NCBI RefSeq assembly: GCF_904846215.1
Contig: NZ_CAJGZK010000001.1
Span: 124,001 to 188,000 of the forward strand
Reading direction: 5' to 3'
Origin: Psychrobacter glacincola
Lineage (GTDB): Bacteria > Pseudomonadota > Gammaproteobacteria > Pseudomonadales > Moraxellaceae
Length of the DNA stretch: 64,000 bases
The notes under the pieces are model-generated. The model had not been told where the DNA came from, did no database searches, and saw nothing but the letters and a program-made list of their open reading frames with translations. Made by a program: the position numbers and the translations under genes. Positions 26,133 through 35,323 of the stretch are shown in pieces (the first letter of the stretch is position 1; each line of letters starts with the position of its first letter).

Positions 26133-27641
26133 CTATCTATGGCTCACTTGGATTTCGGCAAATGACCCATCTGGCATCTCTTCAATAATGACACCTTCTG
26201 GTTCTTTGAGTAAGAACAGCGCAAAGAATCCGACCACGGCTGTCGCGGCGATGACAAAGAAAAACACCTGATAAGACACGAGACTGAGTACCGTCAAATA
26301 CACGACCGAACCGACGTTACCGTAGGCGCCCGTCATACCTGCGAATTGTCCCGTCATACTGCGCTTGATCAGTGGAATCACAGCAAATACCGCGCCTTCA
26401 CCCGCTTGTACAAAAAACGAGCAAAACATCGTGATTAATAGGGCTAAAGACAGTGGCCATGTTGAATCAAGAAAGCCCATCAATAGATAACCGACTGCCA
26501 AACCCGCCGTTAGAATCAACAAGGTAATTTTACGACCGAATTTATCACTGAGCCAGCCGCCACCTGGGCGTGACATTAGGTTCATAAAGGCATAACTCGA
26601 TGCCAATACACCTGCCATGACAATCGATAAACTAAAGGTCTCTTGATAGAACAGTGGCAGCATAGAGACGACGGCAAGCTCTGAGCCAAAAGTGGCAAAG
26701 TATAGAATATTTAAGATACCGACTTGCTTAAAGTCATAACGATGCGCTGCAGGTACAGGCGTAGTAAAGACTTCTTTATTGAAGCGGTAGCTACTGATGA
26801 ACTCATAGACATATAGGACAGCAAGGCCAATATAGACCATAGTGACACTAGACTGGCTGAGTAAGCTTACGCCCGACGGCGATAATTTCCATGCTAACAA
26901 TGCCAATGCCAAATACATCGGTAATTTAAAGGCCATCATGAGCCAAAAGTCGCCCGTTGACGTCACCATCATAGCGCCAGACTTTTTAGGTTTAAAGTAA
27001 GTCGCGCCTTTAGGCGTATTACGAGCCATTCTATAAAAAATAATACTATAAAGCGCCATCACCACACCCGACATGGCAGTCGCATAACGCCAGCCTTCAT
27101 CACCACCGAATACCGCGGCAGCGCCGATCGCTACTGTTGGTAATAGTAAGGCTGCTGCTGCTGAACCAAAGTTACCCCAACCGCCATAAATCCCTTCAGC
27201 CGTACCCAGCTCACTGGTTGGAAACCAATCACTCATCAAGCGAATACCAACGACGAAGCCTGCACCCACAAAGCCCAGTAAGAAGCGAGACAGCGCTAAC
27301 GTGTTGTAATCTTGCGCGAAGGCAAAGGTAAAACAGGGAATCGCACCAATAGACAAAATGGCGGTATAGACAATGCGCGGACCGAACCGGTCGGTCAACA
27401 TGCCGATAATGACCCGTGCTGGAATGGTCAATGCCACGTTGAGAATCAATAAGGTTTTGACTTGATCTTTACTAAGATTAAGGGTCTCACCAATCGCTGA
27501 TAAGAACGGGGCATGGTTGAACCATACAAAAAAGGTAAGAAAAAACGCCATCCAACCTAAATGGAGGATTTTATTTTTGCCCGAAAAAGACAAGATATTT
27601 AGCTTGTCTTTGGTCGGTGCGACGGGGGTCGATGATGACAT
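26133..27641 (-). CDS. narK: Nitrate/nitrite MFS transporter (NarK/NasA type)
   Basis: 502 residues from ATG 27641, which has AGGA eight bases upstream. An in-frame start 22 codons earlier lacks support. Twelve membrane segments of the nitrate-nitrite porter family are visible. Nitrate-signature glycine-rich stretches include GFVGAGFVVGIRLMSDWF with AEGIYGGWGNFGSAAA, and TGAYGNVGSVVYLT in the C-half. It is the first gene of the minus-strand assimilation cluster and should supply its substrate. The 680 bases shared with divergent nirB presumably carry the control signals for both. Confidence 0.93.
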   Translation of the reverse strand: MSSSTPVAPTKDKLNILSFSGKNKILHLGWMAFFLTFFVWFNHAPFLSAIGETLNLSKDQVKTLLILNVALTIPARVIIGMLTDRFGPRIVYTAILSIGAIPCFTFAFAQDYNTLALSRFLLGFVGAGFVVGIRLMSDWFPTSELGTAEGIYGGWGNFGSAAAALLLPTVAIGAAAVFGGDEGWRYATAMSGVVMALYSIIFYRMARNTPKGATYFKPKKSGAMMVTSTGDFWLMMAFKLPMYLALALLAWKLSPSGVSLLSQSSVTMVYIGLAVLYVYEFISSYRFNKEVFTTPVPAAHRYDFKQVGILNILYFATFGSELAVVSMLPLFYQETFSLSIVMAGVLASSYAFMNLMSRPGGGWLSDKFGRKITLLILTAGLAVGYLLMGFLDSTWPLSLALLITMFCSFFVQAGEGAVFAVIPLIKRSMTGQFAGMTGAYGNVGSVVYLTVLSLVSYQVFFFVIAATAVVGFFALFLLKEPEGVIIEEMPDGSFAEIQVSHR

Positions 27642-27707
27642 AGGCAGCTTCCTCAAAGGGTTAACCTCTAAATTATTACAAGGCGTTAAGTGTTCAAAGA
27701 ACAACAA

Positions 27708-28320
27708 ATTAAGATATCTAATTAAGATGTCTAAGGAGGTGCAATGGCTATGCCAGTTGTTTTTGTGCCAAGCGTTATAAGACGAAAGGGTAACCTGTCA
27801 TAAATACTTTGACGCCCTTCTATTAAAGGTTTTCAGGCGATATCGGAAACAGATTAATATTTTAATAAGACCTAAGAATGGTCGAAGAGCGTCAAAGAGA
27901 GGCAAAAAATCGCTAGGTCTTACGCACAGCACTACAACCCAAGTTGGGGCACGATTGTATCTATTTTGGTGCATTTATATTTTATCGACGCACTTATAAA
28001 AAGAGCGCTACCTACCTTCTTCTTCTAAGCATTGATATTGGCTTTAGTCCCTATTTAATTCCTATTTAATCTCCGTAAAACGTTAAGGAACATACTGTTT
28101 ATCCTTATACTTCAATCAATATTTATTAGGATTGAACGTCAGGAAGTACAGGCGGATAAAGCCGTTTGGCACGATTATTGAATGCTCTGTAGTAGTAGGC
28201 ATCTAAATGCTGTTTATCAGCTGTTGTTTAGAAGCTGTTGTTTGAAAACAAGCCATTGATAGCGTAAGTATAAATCGCTGGCAATGATATTTAGACAACC
28301 CCATTATTAAGGACAGACGC
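27708..28320. promoter_or_regulatory. Divergent control region between narK and nirB
   Basis: Over 600 bases with no gene of its own, AT-rich, separating the two arms of the nitrate cluster. A sigma-54-like site for nirB lies at 28167. For narK I found only a weak minus-strand -24-like box near 27757-27770 without a proper -12 GC. No clear terminator or riboswitch was seen. Confidence 0.5.
28167..28182 (+). promoter_or_regulatory. Probable sigma-54 promoter of nirBD
   Basis: TGGCACGATTATTGAA has a perfect -24 half (TGGCACG) and TTG at the correct spacing, but A where the -12 consensus has C. It lies 138 bases upstream of the nirB ATG on the same strand. The similar site before cynS supports shared nitrogen control. 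Confidence 0.6.
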
Positions 28321-30909
28321 ATGAGTAACACGACAGTAAGCACAAAAAATAAAGGCAACTTAGTGGTGATTGGCAACGGCATGGTCGGCCATCATTTTGT
28401 CGAGAGAGCCATTGAGCAAGGGCTACATGAGCAGTTTGAGATTCATGTGTTCGCCGAAGAAGACCGCCCTGCTTATGACCGTGTGTATCTATCAAGCTAT
28501 TTTGAGCACAAAGATGCCAGCAAGCTGAATCTCGTCGATCTAACGACATATGAATCGTCACAAATTAATTTGCATTTAAACCAGCAGATTGTGGATATCG
28601 ATTCGGCCAATCGATCCATCACAACGGAGGGCGGCGAGCAGATTGAGTATAGTGAGCTGGTGCTAGCGACAGGCTCGTATCCTTTTGTACCCCCGATTCC
28701 GGGTCGTGAGCATCCGCATTGTCACGTGTATCGTACGATTGCTGATTTGGATGAGATTTTGACCATTGCCGAATTACCAAAGGTCAAAAAAGGCGTGGTG
28801 GTCGGTGGTGGTCTACTCGGGTTAGAAGCCGCAAAAGCATTAGTCACCTTAGGCCTTGATACTTATGTGGTCGAGTTTGCCCCGCAGTTAATGGGTGTAC
28901 AGCTTGATGCTGCGGGTGGCGAGATTTTGAAGCGCAAAATCGAGGCACTGGGTGTCAAGGTTCTGACCGGTAAAAATACCAAAGAAATTATATCCCATCC
29001 AAATGGCGCCAGCGATGATGAGTGCTATCTGAGCATGCAGTTTACAGATGATACTTCGCTCGATACCGATATGATTGTATTTAGTGCGGGTATTCGTCCA
29101 CAAGATGGCATTATCAAAAACAACCCTGAGTGCGGTATTGAGATGGGTGGCCGTGGTGGAATTTTAATCGATGAGCAGTGTCGTACCAATGCCGAGCACG
29201 TCTATGCTATTGGCGAGTGCGCGGTTTGGGACAACAAAATATTCGGTCTGGTTGCGCCCGGCTATAGCATGGCCAGTATTTGCGCCGCACAAATTGCAGG
29301 TGATAGCGAGCGAACCTTTACCGGCGCTGACATGAGCACCAAGCTCAAACTGATGGGCGTGGACGTCGGCAGTATCGGTGACGCCCACGGCACTACCGAA
29401 GGCGGACTGAGTTATCTGTATCAAAACCCGGCGGAAGGCATCTATAAAAAGCTTGTGACTACCGCTGATAATAAACGCTTGCTCGGTGCGGTATTGGTCG
29501 GTGATACCGAAGATTATAATAATTTATTGCAACTGTATTTGAATGATATTGACTTGCCAGCGCACCCTGAAAGCCTAATCTTACCCAACGTCGAAAAACC
29601 TGTTATGGGTATCGATAATCTGCCCGATACCGCGACGATTTGCTCATGTTATAACGTGACCAAAGGCGCTATCTGTGCCGCGGTCGAAAACGGCGCGTAC
29701 TCGATTGCCGATGTGAAAGCAGTGACTAGTGCAGGTACTGGTTGCGGTGGTTGTGCGCCTATGGTCAAAGACACGTTAGGCTACCAGCTGAAAACGCTTG
29801 GCTTTGAAGTCAACAACGACTTATGCGAGCATTTTGCTTACTCTCGTCAGGAATTGTATAGCTTGATTCGTGTGCACGGTATTAGAACCTTTGATGAGCT
29901 ACTGACCGAACATGGCAGCGGTCATGGTTGTGAGATTTGCAAACCGACAGTCGCCTCTATTTTGGCATCGTGCTGGAATGACTATGTACTCAAGCCTGAG
30001 CTGACGCCACTACAGGACAGTAACGATTACTATCTGGGTAACATCCAAAAAGATGGCACTTATTCAGTCGTGCCCCGTGTGCCGGGTGGTGAAATCACAG
30101 CCGACAAATTAATCATACTCGGGCAAGTGGCGAAAGAATTTAACTTATATACCAAAATTACTGGTGGTCAGCGCGTGGATTTATTTGGTGCACGTTTAGA
30201 CCAACTACCCGATATTTGGACACAATTGGTGCAAGCTGGCTTTGAAACCGGTCATGCCTACGGTAAGTCGTTACGTACGGTCAAGTCTTGTGTGGGTAAT
30301 GACTGGTGTCGCTACGGTGTCGATGACAGTATGGGTCTTGCGATTAGGTTAGAGGACCGCTATAAAGGCGTGCGCTCCCCGCACAAGATCAAGATGGGCG
30401 TGTCAGGCTGTATGCGAGAGTGTGCTGAGGCGCAAAGCAAAGACTTTGGCATGATCGCAACCGAAAATGGCTGGAACTTATTCGTAGGTGGTAACGGCGG
30501 TATTACCCCGCGCCATGGCGAGCTGTTCGCAACCGACCTTGATACCGATACACTGGTCAAATATATCGACCGTATTATCATGTTCTATATCAAGACGGCG
30601 GACAAACTACAACGCACCTCAAAGTGGCGTGAGAGCTTGGATGGTGGGCTTGAGTATTTACAAGCCGTCATCATTGAAGACAGCTTGGGGATAGCGGATG
30701 AGTTAGAGGCACAAATGCAGATGCTGGTCGACAACTATGTATGCGAATGGGCGGCGACAATCAACGATACCGAAAAACTCAAACGCTTCCGTCATTTTGT
30801 GAACAGTGAGCAAGGCGACGAAAACGTCATCTTTGTGACCGAGCGCGATCAGATTCGCCCAGCGACTGACGCTGAAAAGACCACGATTAAGCTGGTTGAG
30901 TTGGCTTAA
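28321..30909 (+). CDS. nirB: Assimilatory NAD(P)H nitrite reductase, large subunit
   Basis: 862 residues, the expected length. In order: FAD fold (LVVIGNGMVGHHFVERA), NAD fold (VVVGGGLLGLEAAKALV), AIGECAVWD and a BFD-like 2Fe-2S module near 440-490 (CSCYNVTKG ... TGCGGCAPMV). A second Cys pair follows (GHGCEICKPT). The siroheme/[4Fe-4S] domain has SCVGNDWCRYG and GVSGCMRECAEAQSKDFG. It reduces nitrite to ammonium with six electrons in the cytoplasm. ATG follows AAGGAC. It is transcribed divergently from the nitrate cluster, and nirD follows. Confidence 0.96.
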   Translation: MSNTTVSTKNKGNLVVIGNGMVGHHFVERAIEQGLHEQFEIHVFAEEDRPAYDRVYLSSYFEHKDASKLNLVDLTTYESSQINLHLNQQIVDIDSANRSITTEGGEQIEYSELVLATGSYPFVPPIPGREHPHCHVYRTIADLDEILTIAELPKVKKGVVVGGGLLGLEAAKALVTLGLDTYVVEFAPQLMGVQLDAAGGEILKRKIEALGVKVLTGKNTKEIISHPNGASDDECYLSMQFTDDTSLDTDMIVFSAGIRPQDGIIKNNPECGIEMGGRGGILIDEQCRTNAEHVYAIGECAVWDNKIFGLVAPGYSMASICAAQIAGDSERTFTGADMSTKLKLMGVDVGSIGDAHGTTEGGLSYLYQNPAEGIYKKLVTTADNKRLLGAVLVGDTEDYNNLLQLYLNDIDLPAHPESLILPNVEKPVMGIDNLPDTATICSCYNVTKGAICAAVENGAYSIADVKAVTSAGTGCGGCAPMVKDTLGYQLKTLGFEVNNDLCEHFAYSRQELYSLIRVHGIRTFDELLTEHGSGHGCEICKPTVASILASCWNDYVLKPELTPLQDSNDYYLGNIQKDGTYSVVPRVPGGEITADKLIILGQVAKEFNLYTKITGGQRVDLFGARLDQLPDIWTQLVQAGFETGHAYGKSLRTVKSCVGNDWCRYGVDDSMGLAIRLEDRYKGVRSPHKIKMGVSGCMRECAEAQSKDFGMIATENGWNLFVGGNGGITPRHGELFATDLDTDTLVKYIDRIIMFYIKTADKLQRTSKWRESLDGGLEYLQAVIIEDSLGIADELEAQMQMLVDNYVCEWAATINDTEKLKRFRHFVNSEQGDENVIFVTERDQIRPATDAEKTTIKLVELA

Positions 30910-30917
30910 CTGAGTGT

Positions 30918-30964
30918 TAGTGCCCCGCCCTTTTATCTATTAGAAGAAGGGCACTAGTCTTTTA
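30918..30964 (+). terminator. Hairpin in the nirB-nirD gap
   Basis: TAGTGCCC (30918-30925) pairs with GGGCACTA (30949-30956), followed by GTCTTTTAATT. The loop is long (23 bases) and the T run short, so it may be a partial terminator or an mRNA-processing hairpin that lowers nirD output. Confidence 0.5.
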
Positions 30965-31062
30965 ATTCTCTACTTGTTACTTACTACCTAGCATTTATTA
31001 TCTGCCACTTATTACCTGTCGCTTGTTGATAGCAACGGTATAACCTTTAAGGATAACGCCTC

Positions 31063-31449
31063 ATGAACCAGTACACTATTTGTAATCTCAACGATATCAT
31101 TCCTGAAACTGGTGTTTGTGCGCTAGTAGACGGCAAGCAAATTGCCATCTTTCGTACCAAGCACAACCACCTATTCGCCCTTGATAATTATGATCCATTC
31201 AGTCAGGCCAATGTATTATCTCGCGGTTTAATTGGCGGCACTACCGTCACCAACGACGCCGGCATTGATGAAGCGATACTCTATGTTGCCTCACCTATTT
31301 ATAAGCAGCGCTTTAACCTTGCTACGGGGCAATGTCTAGATGATGAGAGTGTCACGCTCAATACTTATCAAGTGGCGCTTAACGAGGATGACGTGGTGGT
31401 CCAGTTAGAAGCTTCATCTGCAAAACTACTAGAGATGGACGTTGTCTAA
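31063..31449 (+). CDS. nirD: Nitrite reductase small subunit (Rieske-like fold)
   Basis: 128 residues. This is the NirD family: a Rieske-type beta sandwich that lacks the cluster ligands. Sequence marks are LNDIIPETGVCALVDGKQIAIFR, HLFALDNYDPFSQANVLSRGL and SPIYKQRFNLATGQCLDD. Cys and His ligands of true Rieske proteins are absent, as expected. It partners NirB. The 153-base gap to nirB contains a hairpin, so the two may not be strictly coupled. ATG is preceded by AAGGATAACGCC. Confidence 0.93.
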   Translation: MNQYTICNLNDIIPETGVCALVDGKQIAIFRTKHNHLFALDNYDPFSQANVLSRGLIGGTTVTNDAGIDEAILYVASPIYKQRFNLATGQCLDDESVTLNTYQVALNEDDVVVQLEASSAKLLEMDVV

Positions 31450-31575
31450 GGTGTAGCCGTCTTTTTAGCAAATTGAAACATGTAATTTACATTAAGATAC
31501 TGAATAAAAAATTGTACTGGCATAATATTGGCGGTAAATATATTTCACTTAATGCTATAACAAGGATCATAAATC

Positions 31576-32262
31576 ATGTCTGACAAGTCTACTAAGAACG
31601 ACAACATTAAAAATGCCTTAGAGTCTCTTGAGAGTGCAGCGACAACGCTTCCAAATGATGCGTTAACAGGCGTAGAAGTAGTAAAAGGTGATACTGTCGT
31701 TTATGAAGACGGTGATTTTGAAGATTACAATGCTGATAAAGACTATGAGGTTGATGAAGACACTAAGTCTGGTAAGGATGATGAGTCTAATAAAGATGAT
31801 CAAGACGACAACTCTGATAAAGAAGATAAGTCTAATGAAGAAGATAAGCACGGTACGACGATAGCTAACATCTATCAATGGGCTGCTAAGCTCAAAGATG
31901 ATTTTACGGCTGACAAAAAACCAGCGAAATCTGACGAAGAAGATAAGTCTGATTCTGAAAATGAAAATGAAGACAAGCATGAGGATAAGCATAGTGCGAC
32001 GATAGCTAATATCTATCAATGGGCTGCTAAGCTCAAAGATGATTTTACGTCTGAAGCGTCTAATATGACACATGACGTTTCTGAAAAAGCGGTTGCTATC
32101 ATGCTTAACAGACTTTTAGATGCCAAAACCGCCGAGTTAGAAGCTTTTGATAAGAAAGTGGCAGACTCTGAAGGATCGGTAGACAATGCAGAAGAAGAGC
32201 GTAGTAAGATTGCTGAGAAAAAAGACAAATACCAAGGTATGATTGACCAGCTACAAGGCTGA
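31576..32262 (+). CDS. Very acidic protein with an internal duplicated segment, unknown function
   Basis: 228 residues; no family recognised. The middle (about 45-140) is dominated by Asp, Glu, Lys and Ser, with runs such as KEDKSNEEDKH. A segment ATIANIYQWAAKLKDDFT appears twice, 47 residues apart (about 95-111 and 141-158). The C-terminal 60 residues look like a coiled coil (LDAKTAELEAFDKKVADSE ... KIAEKKDKYQGMIDQLQ). No signal peptide or membrane segment, so it is probably cytoplasmic. It has its own AAGGATC ribosome-binding region and a downstream terminator, so it is likely a single-gene unit. Confidence 0.7.
   Translation: MSDKSTKNDNIKNALESLESAATTLPNDALTGVEVVKGDTVVYEDGDFEDYNADKDYEVDEDTKSGKDDESNKDDQDDNSDKEDKSNEEDKHGTTIANIYQWAAKLKDDFTADKKPAKSDEEDKSDSENENEDKHEDKHSATIANIYQWAAKLKDDFTSEASNMTHDVSEKAVAIMLNRLLDAKTAELEAFDKKVADSEGSVDNAEEERSKIAEKKDKYQGMIDQLQG
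31853..32049. repeat. Two near-identical 56-bp repeats inside the acidic-protein gene
   Basis: Copies at 31853-31908 and 31994-32049 differ at only a few bases and are 141 bases apart, keeping the reading frame. The high nucleotide identity indicates recent duplication or ongoing conversion rather than ancient protein repeats. Confidence 0.85.
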
Positions 32263-32264
32263 TT

Positions 32265-32312
32265 GGTACTTTGAATAACTGATACTTTGAGTAACTGATA
32301 CTTTGAGTAATT
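32265..32312. repeat. Three tandem 16-bp repeats downstream of the acidic-protein gene
   Basis: Units GGTACTTTGAATAACT, GATACTTTGAGTAACT and GATACTTTGAGTAATT lie head to tail directly after the stop codon and before the terminator. It is a small tandem array whose copy number could vary between strains. Confidence 0.85.
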
Positions 32313-32322
32313 GGCATTATTG

Positions 32323-32357
32323 ATCCAGTGTTAAGTATTTAGCACTGGATTTTTATT
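32323..32357 (+). terminator. Rho-independent terminator of the acidic-protein gene
   Basis: ATCCAGTG (32323-32330) and CACTGGAT (32343-32350) form a perfect 8-base stem, followed by TTTTATT. Confidence 0.8.
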
Positions 32358-32504
32358 GTGTGCGGTTTGTCGTAAGCTCAAGAGTGTTATAGTCAGTGAA
32401 ATGTAACGCCAAACCAATTACGTAAACACGCCTATCGATTTCTGCTAGTATTATGCCACTACGTTACTAATCACTTATAATATGTAAGGTTAAGAGGATT
32501 TAAC

Positions 32505-33467
32505 ATGCGATTCAAATCATTCGTTCAAAAACTACATGAACGCAATCCTAAACTTGGCAAAATCGCTTCGCTGACCACAGCAACAGGCGTTATTACCTTT
32601 AATAGTATGTTGGCAGGTCCCCCTGTATGGATTATGGGTGCAGCCAAAGCCGTTACTGGTGCAGCGATTGCTGATAAAGCGGTCATTGATGTGACCAATT
32701 ATTGGATTAACAGCAATAACGCGATGATCGATAACATCCTGCCGGATAAAGACTGGCGTATCAGCCTACCTGACGATATCCATACCAAGGGCAAGTATTT
32801 ACTGGTAAGCAATCACCAATCATGGGTTGATACCAGTATCGTGCAATATATTAGTGAAAAGCGTTTGCCATTAACGCGATTTTTTACCAAGTTTGAGTTG
32901 ATATATATTCCGGTCATTGGGCAAGCTTTCTATTTTCTCGATTTTCCAATGATGCGTCGACATTCTAAAGAGGCGATTGCGAAAAATCCTGCCTTAAAAG
33001 GCAAAGATATCGAAGAAGCAAAACGCGCTTGTGCATTGCTAAAAGACAAGCCTTTTACACTGCTAAATTATCTAGAAGGCACCCGTTTTACCACCGTAAA
33101 ACGGGATAAGCAGCAGTCGCCCTATACGCATTTACTTAAACCAAGAGCTGGCGGTCTATCGCTAGCGATTAGTGCGCTTGGCGAAGATATCGATGGTATT
33201 TTAGATATGACCATCGTCTATCCTGACGGTGTACCGACATACGGCGACTTATGGAAAGGCAATATCAAGCGTTTGGGCGTCGATGTCAGACATATTGAGA
33301 TGCCTGATGACTTATTTACCAGTGTTCAAAATGGCGGCTATGAGACTGATGAGGCGATAAAAGCAGAAATGTTTGATTGGGTTGAGCAAGTTTGGCAGCA
33401 AAAAGATCAGCTCATTACTAAGATGCTTGCTGAATTTGAAAGTAAGCCCCCTGCTCTTGATGCTTAG
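32505..33467 (+). CDS. PlsC-family 1-acyl-glycerol-3-phosphate acyltransferase (YihG-like)
   Basis: 320 residues. The acyltransferase box NHQSWVDTS (HX4D) is at about 104-112. The second block FFTKFELIYIPVIGQAF follows, then the glycerol-phosphate-binding block YLEGTRF near 190. An N-terminal hydrophobic stretch (about 21-65) can anchor it in the inner membrane. Length and N-terminal layout resemble the YihG-type acyltransferases rather than the shorter core PlsC. It probably acylates lysophospholipid, but acyl preference cannot be inferred. Single gene, SD AAGAGGAT close to ATG. Confidence 0.88.
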   Translation: MRFKSFVQKLHERNPKLGKIASLTTATGVITFNSMLAGPPVWIMGAAKAVTGAAIADKAVIDVTNYWINSNNAMIDNILPDKDWRISLPDDIHTKGKYLLVSNHQSWVDTSIVQYISEKRLPLTRFFTKFELIYIPVIGQAFYFLDFPMMRRHSKEAIAKNPALKGKDIEEAKRACALLKDKPFTLLNYLEGTRFTTVKRDKQQSPYTHLLKPRAGGLSLAISALGEDIDGILDMTIVYPDGVPTYGDLWKGNIKRLGVDVRHIEMPDDLFTSVQNGGYETDEAIKAEMFDWVEQVWQQKDQLITKMLAEFESKPPALDA

Positions 33468-33543
33468 TGAACAAGCAAGACTCTTAACTTAACCTGCTTT
33501 GTTTGCCCATATATTGATGGTTCTATTGATTTTCTCGCGCAAG

Positions 33544-33576
33544 GCAATAATAGCAGACGTAGGTTGCTATTATTGC
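33544..33576. other. Inverted repeat between two genes
   Basis: GCAATAATAGCA and TGCTATTATTGC are perfect 12-base arms around a 9-base loop. No T run follows, so it is not a standard terminator. It may be a weak terminator, a transcript-stabilising hairpin or a binding site ahead of the DUF3817 gene. Confidence 0.6.
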
Positions 33577-33628
33577 TTACGTCGTTAAACGACCGCACCT
33601 TTTATGTCGATGACAAAAGGAAAATACA

Positions 33629-33988
33629 GTGCCACAGGCTCCGCCAATGTTTGAACCCGCCTCTAATCTTACAACAGAACAAAATACGGCATTAAAAACA
33701 CTGACGATAATAGGTTATCTAGAAGGTACCTCGTTTTTACTGTTGCTCTGCATCGCGATGCCACTCAAGTACATGATGGACATTCCAGAAGCGGTAAAAT
33801 ATATCGGTATGACTCACGGTGGCTTATTCATCGCCTATATCATTGTACTCATGGGCACAGCCGTCAAGATAAAAATGCCTATATGGGCGATCCCTGCCGG
33901 CGTGCTTGGCTCGTTCTTACCATTTGGTCCGTTTATATTCGACCATTGGTTAAAAAAGAGCCTAAAGAAAAGCACGAAAGTTTTCTAA
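33629..33988 (+). CDS. DUF3817 family integral membrane protein
   Basis: 119 residues with three hydrophobic segments. The family pattern is visible: LKTLTIIGYLEGTSFLLLL near the start, MPLKYMMDIPEAVKYIGMTHGGLF and the C-terminal GSFLPFGPFIFDHWLKK. Function is unknown for the family. The start is GTG, with AAGGA eight bases upstream; no ATG gives a full-length product. Single gene. Confidence 0.85.
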   Translation: MPQAPPMFEPASNLTTEQNTALKTLTIIGYLEGTSFLLLLCIAMPLKYMMDIPEAVKYIGMTHGGLFIAYIIVLMGTAVKIKMPIWAIPAGVLGSFLPFGPFIFDHWLKKSLKKSTKVF

Positions 33989-34007
33989 GATAGGGGTTTT
34001 CATGACG

Positions 34008-35096
34008 CTAATCATTGGTTTCACGATATAGCGTGTTTTGTGACTCTTCTCTAAAATCTTCGTATGTGATGGCAGTCTCCGCTTTTGGCGCACTAACAGC
34101 TGCTTCATTTTCCTTATTCGTCATGTCTGTTTGAGACTTGGGGTTTGAGGACTTGGCAGTGTCAGAGTCACTGAGCTCTTCAACGACAGCAGGTGGCGTA
34201 TTAGTTTCTACATTTTGCTCAGTGGTGTTCATTTCAGTGCGATTAGCCGTTTGTTTGGTGACTGAGCTTGTTTGAGTAATGCTCTTGCTAACAGGCGTGC
34301 CAGCAGCATCAGATTCTGTAAACTCAGATTCTGTAAACGTAGTACCCGTGGACAAAAAACCAGTTGCAATCAACGTGAATACAGCAGCAGAAATCATGAG
34401 TGAGCCAAGCACCATACCTATAATAAGCAGTTTTTTACTATTTGCTGGCTTCTCTTTTGATTTTACCGCTTTATTTTTTTTCAGTTCTTTATTGGGTAAG
34501 GTTGTCAAAGATGCAGTGCTGATAGGTTCATCAACATAAGCGCTATTATCTACCTCAGTATCTTCATTTTTAGCTGCAGATGCCCTATCAGTCGCCTCTG
34601 TTGTCATTAAAGGGTGTATAACTTTCTCATTTTCTTCATCAGAGAAGTCCAAGGTTACCGATGTACTGCTGTTATTAGATATCTGTAGCCCTGCTGTATT
34701 TTCCACATTATCTTGCGCTTGAATGGTAAATAACCCTAGTTCTGCGGCACTTAGTGGCTCATAGGATGACAGCTTGTCAGCGTTTTCAAGCGGCTGTAAT
34801 ATATGCTGCTGAACAGGGCTATCCAGTAAGCGTGCGCTAAGATCAGCATCGACCGCATCATAAGCGTCAGTATTGGCAACAGTTGGCGCGGGCTCGTTTT
34901 TTGTCTTCTCAATACTTTCGACAGTACTTTCCACGGTAGTTTCGACAGTACTTTCAATAGTCTCTACGCTTTCAACACGCGTGATATAACGCTCATAGAT
35001 ATTGTTTTTACGATCACGCAGTCGTGGCTTAGTATTAGCGATTTTTGCTAAGTTCGCCTCCAAATCAGCGTTTTGCTTGTCTTTTTTGTCGCTCAT
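34008..35096 (-). CDS. Single-pass membrane protein with disordered flanks, unknown function
   Basis: 362 residues, no family recognised. The first 220 residues are polar and low complexity, with a repeated VESTVES/VETTVES-like stretch near 38-65. One membrane segment (LLIIGMVLGSLMISAAVFTLIATGFL) lies at about 225-250, followed by a Thr/Ser/Asn-rich tail. The N-terminal part carries many Lys before the membrane helix (LKKNKAVKSKEKPANSKK), so the N-terminus is probably cytoplasmic and the tail periplasmic. It is convergent with the DUF3817 gene. It may be an envelope linker protein. Confidence 0.65.
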   Translation of the reverse strand: MSDKKDKQNADLEANLAKIANTKPRLRDRKNNIYERYITRVESVETIESTVETTVESTVESIEKTKNEPAPTVANTDAYDAVDADLSARLLDSPVQQHILQPLENADKLSSYEPLSAAELGLFTIQAQDNVENTAGLQISNNSSTSVTLDFSDEENEKVIHPLMTTEATDRASAAKNEDTEVDNSAYVDEPISTASLTTLPNKELKKNKAVKSKEKPANSKKLLIIGMVLGSLMISAAVFTLIATGFLSTGTTFTESEFTESDAAGTPVSKSITQTSSVTKQTANRTEMNTTEQNVETNTPPAVVEELSDSDTAKSSNPKSQTDMTNKENEAAVSAPKAETAITYEDFREESQNTLYRETND

Positions 35097-35323
35097 GAAG
35101 TGATACCAAACCAGTTTATGCCACGAAACCGCAGATGACTGCTAGAATTGAGGGTAAAGGTTTATTAGTTTGCTAAAGTGTAACGCGATCGTTAATCAAC
35201 AATATAGAGTGTCACCTCGTCTGCTTCAAGCATAATTTTATAGTTGCGCTGTTATTGATATAAAATACAGTCGATATCCACTTAGTCAATTGATCTGATA
35301 TGACAGATAAATGAGCATAAAAC

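Noticed and set aside
27745..27772. Sigma-54-like box on the minus strand before narK (TGGCACAAAAACAACT)
   Set aside because: The -24 half is fair, but there is no GC at the -12 position with correct spacing.
31853..32049. CRISPR or other regularly spaced array
   Set aside because: Only two copies, in frame inside a gene; a coding duplication explains them. No CRISPR array was seen anywhere in the window.
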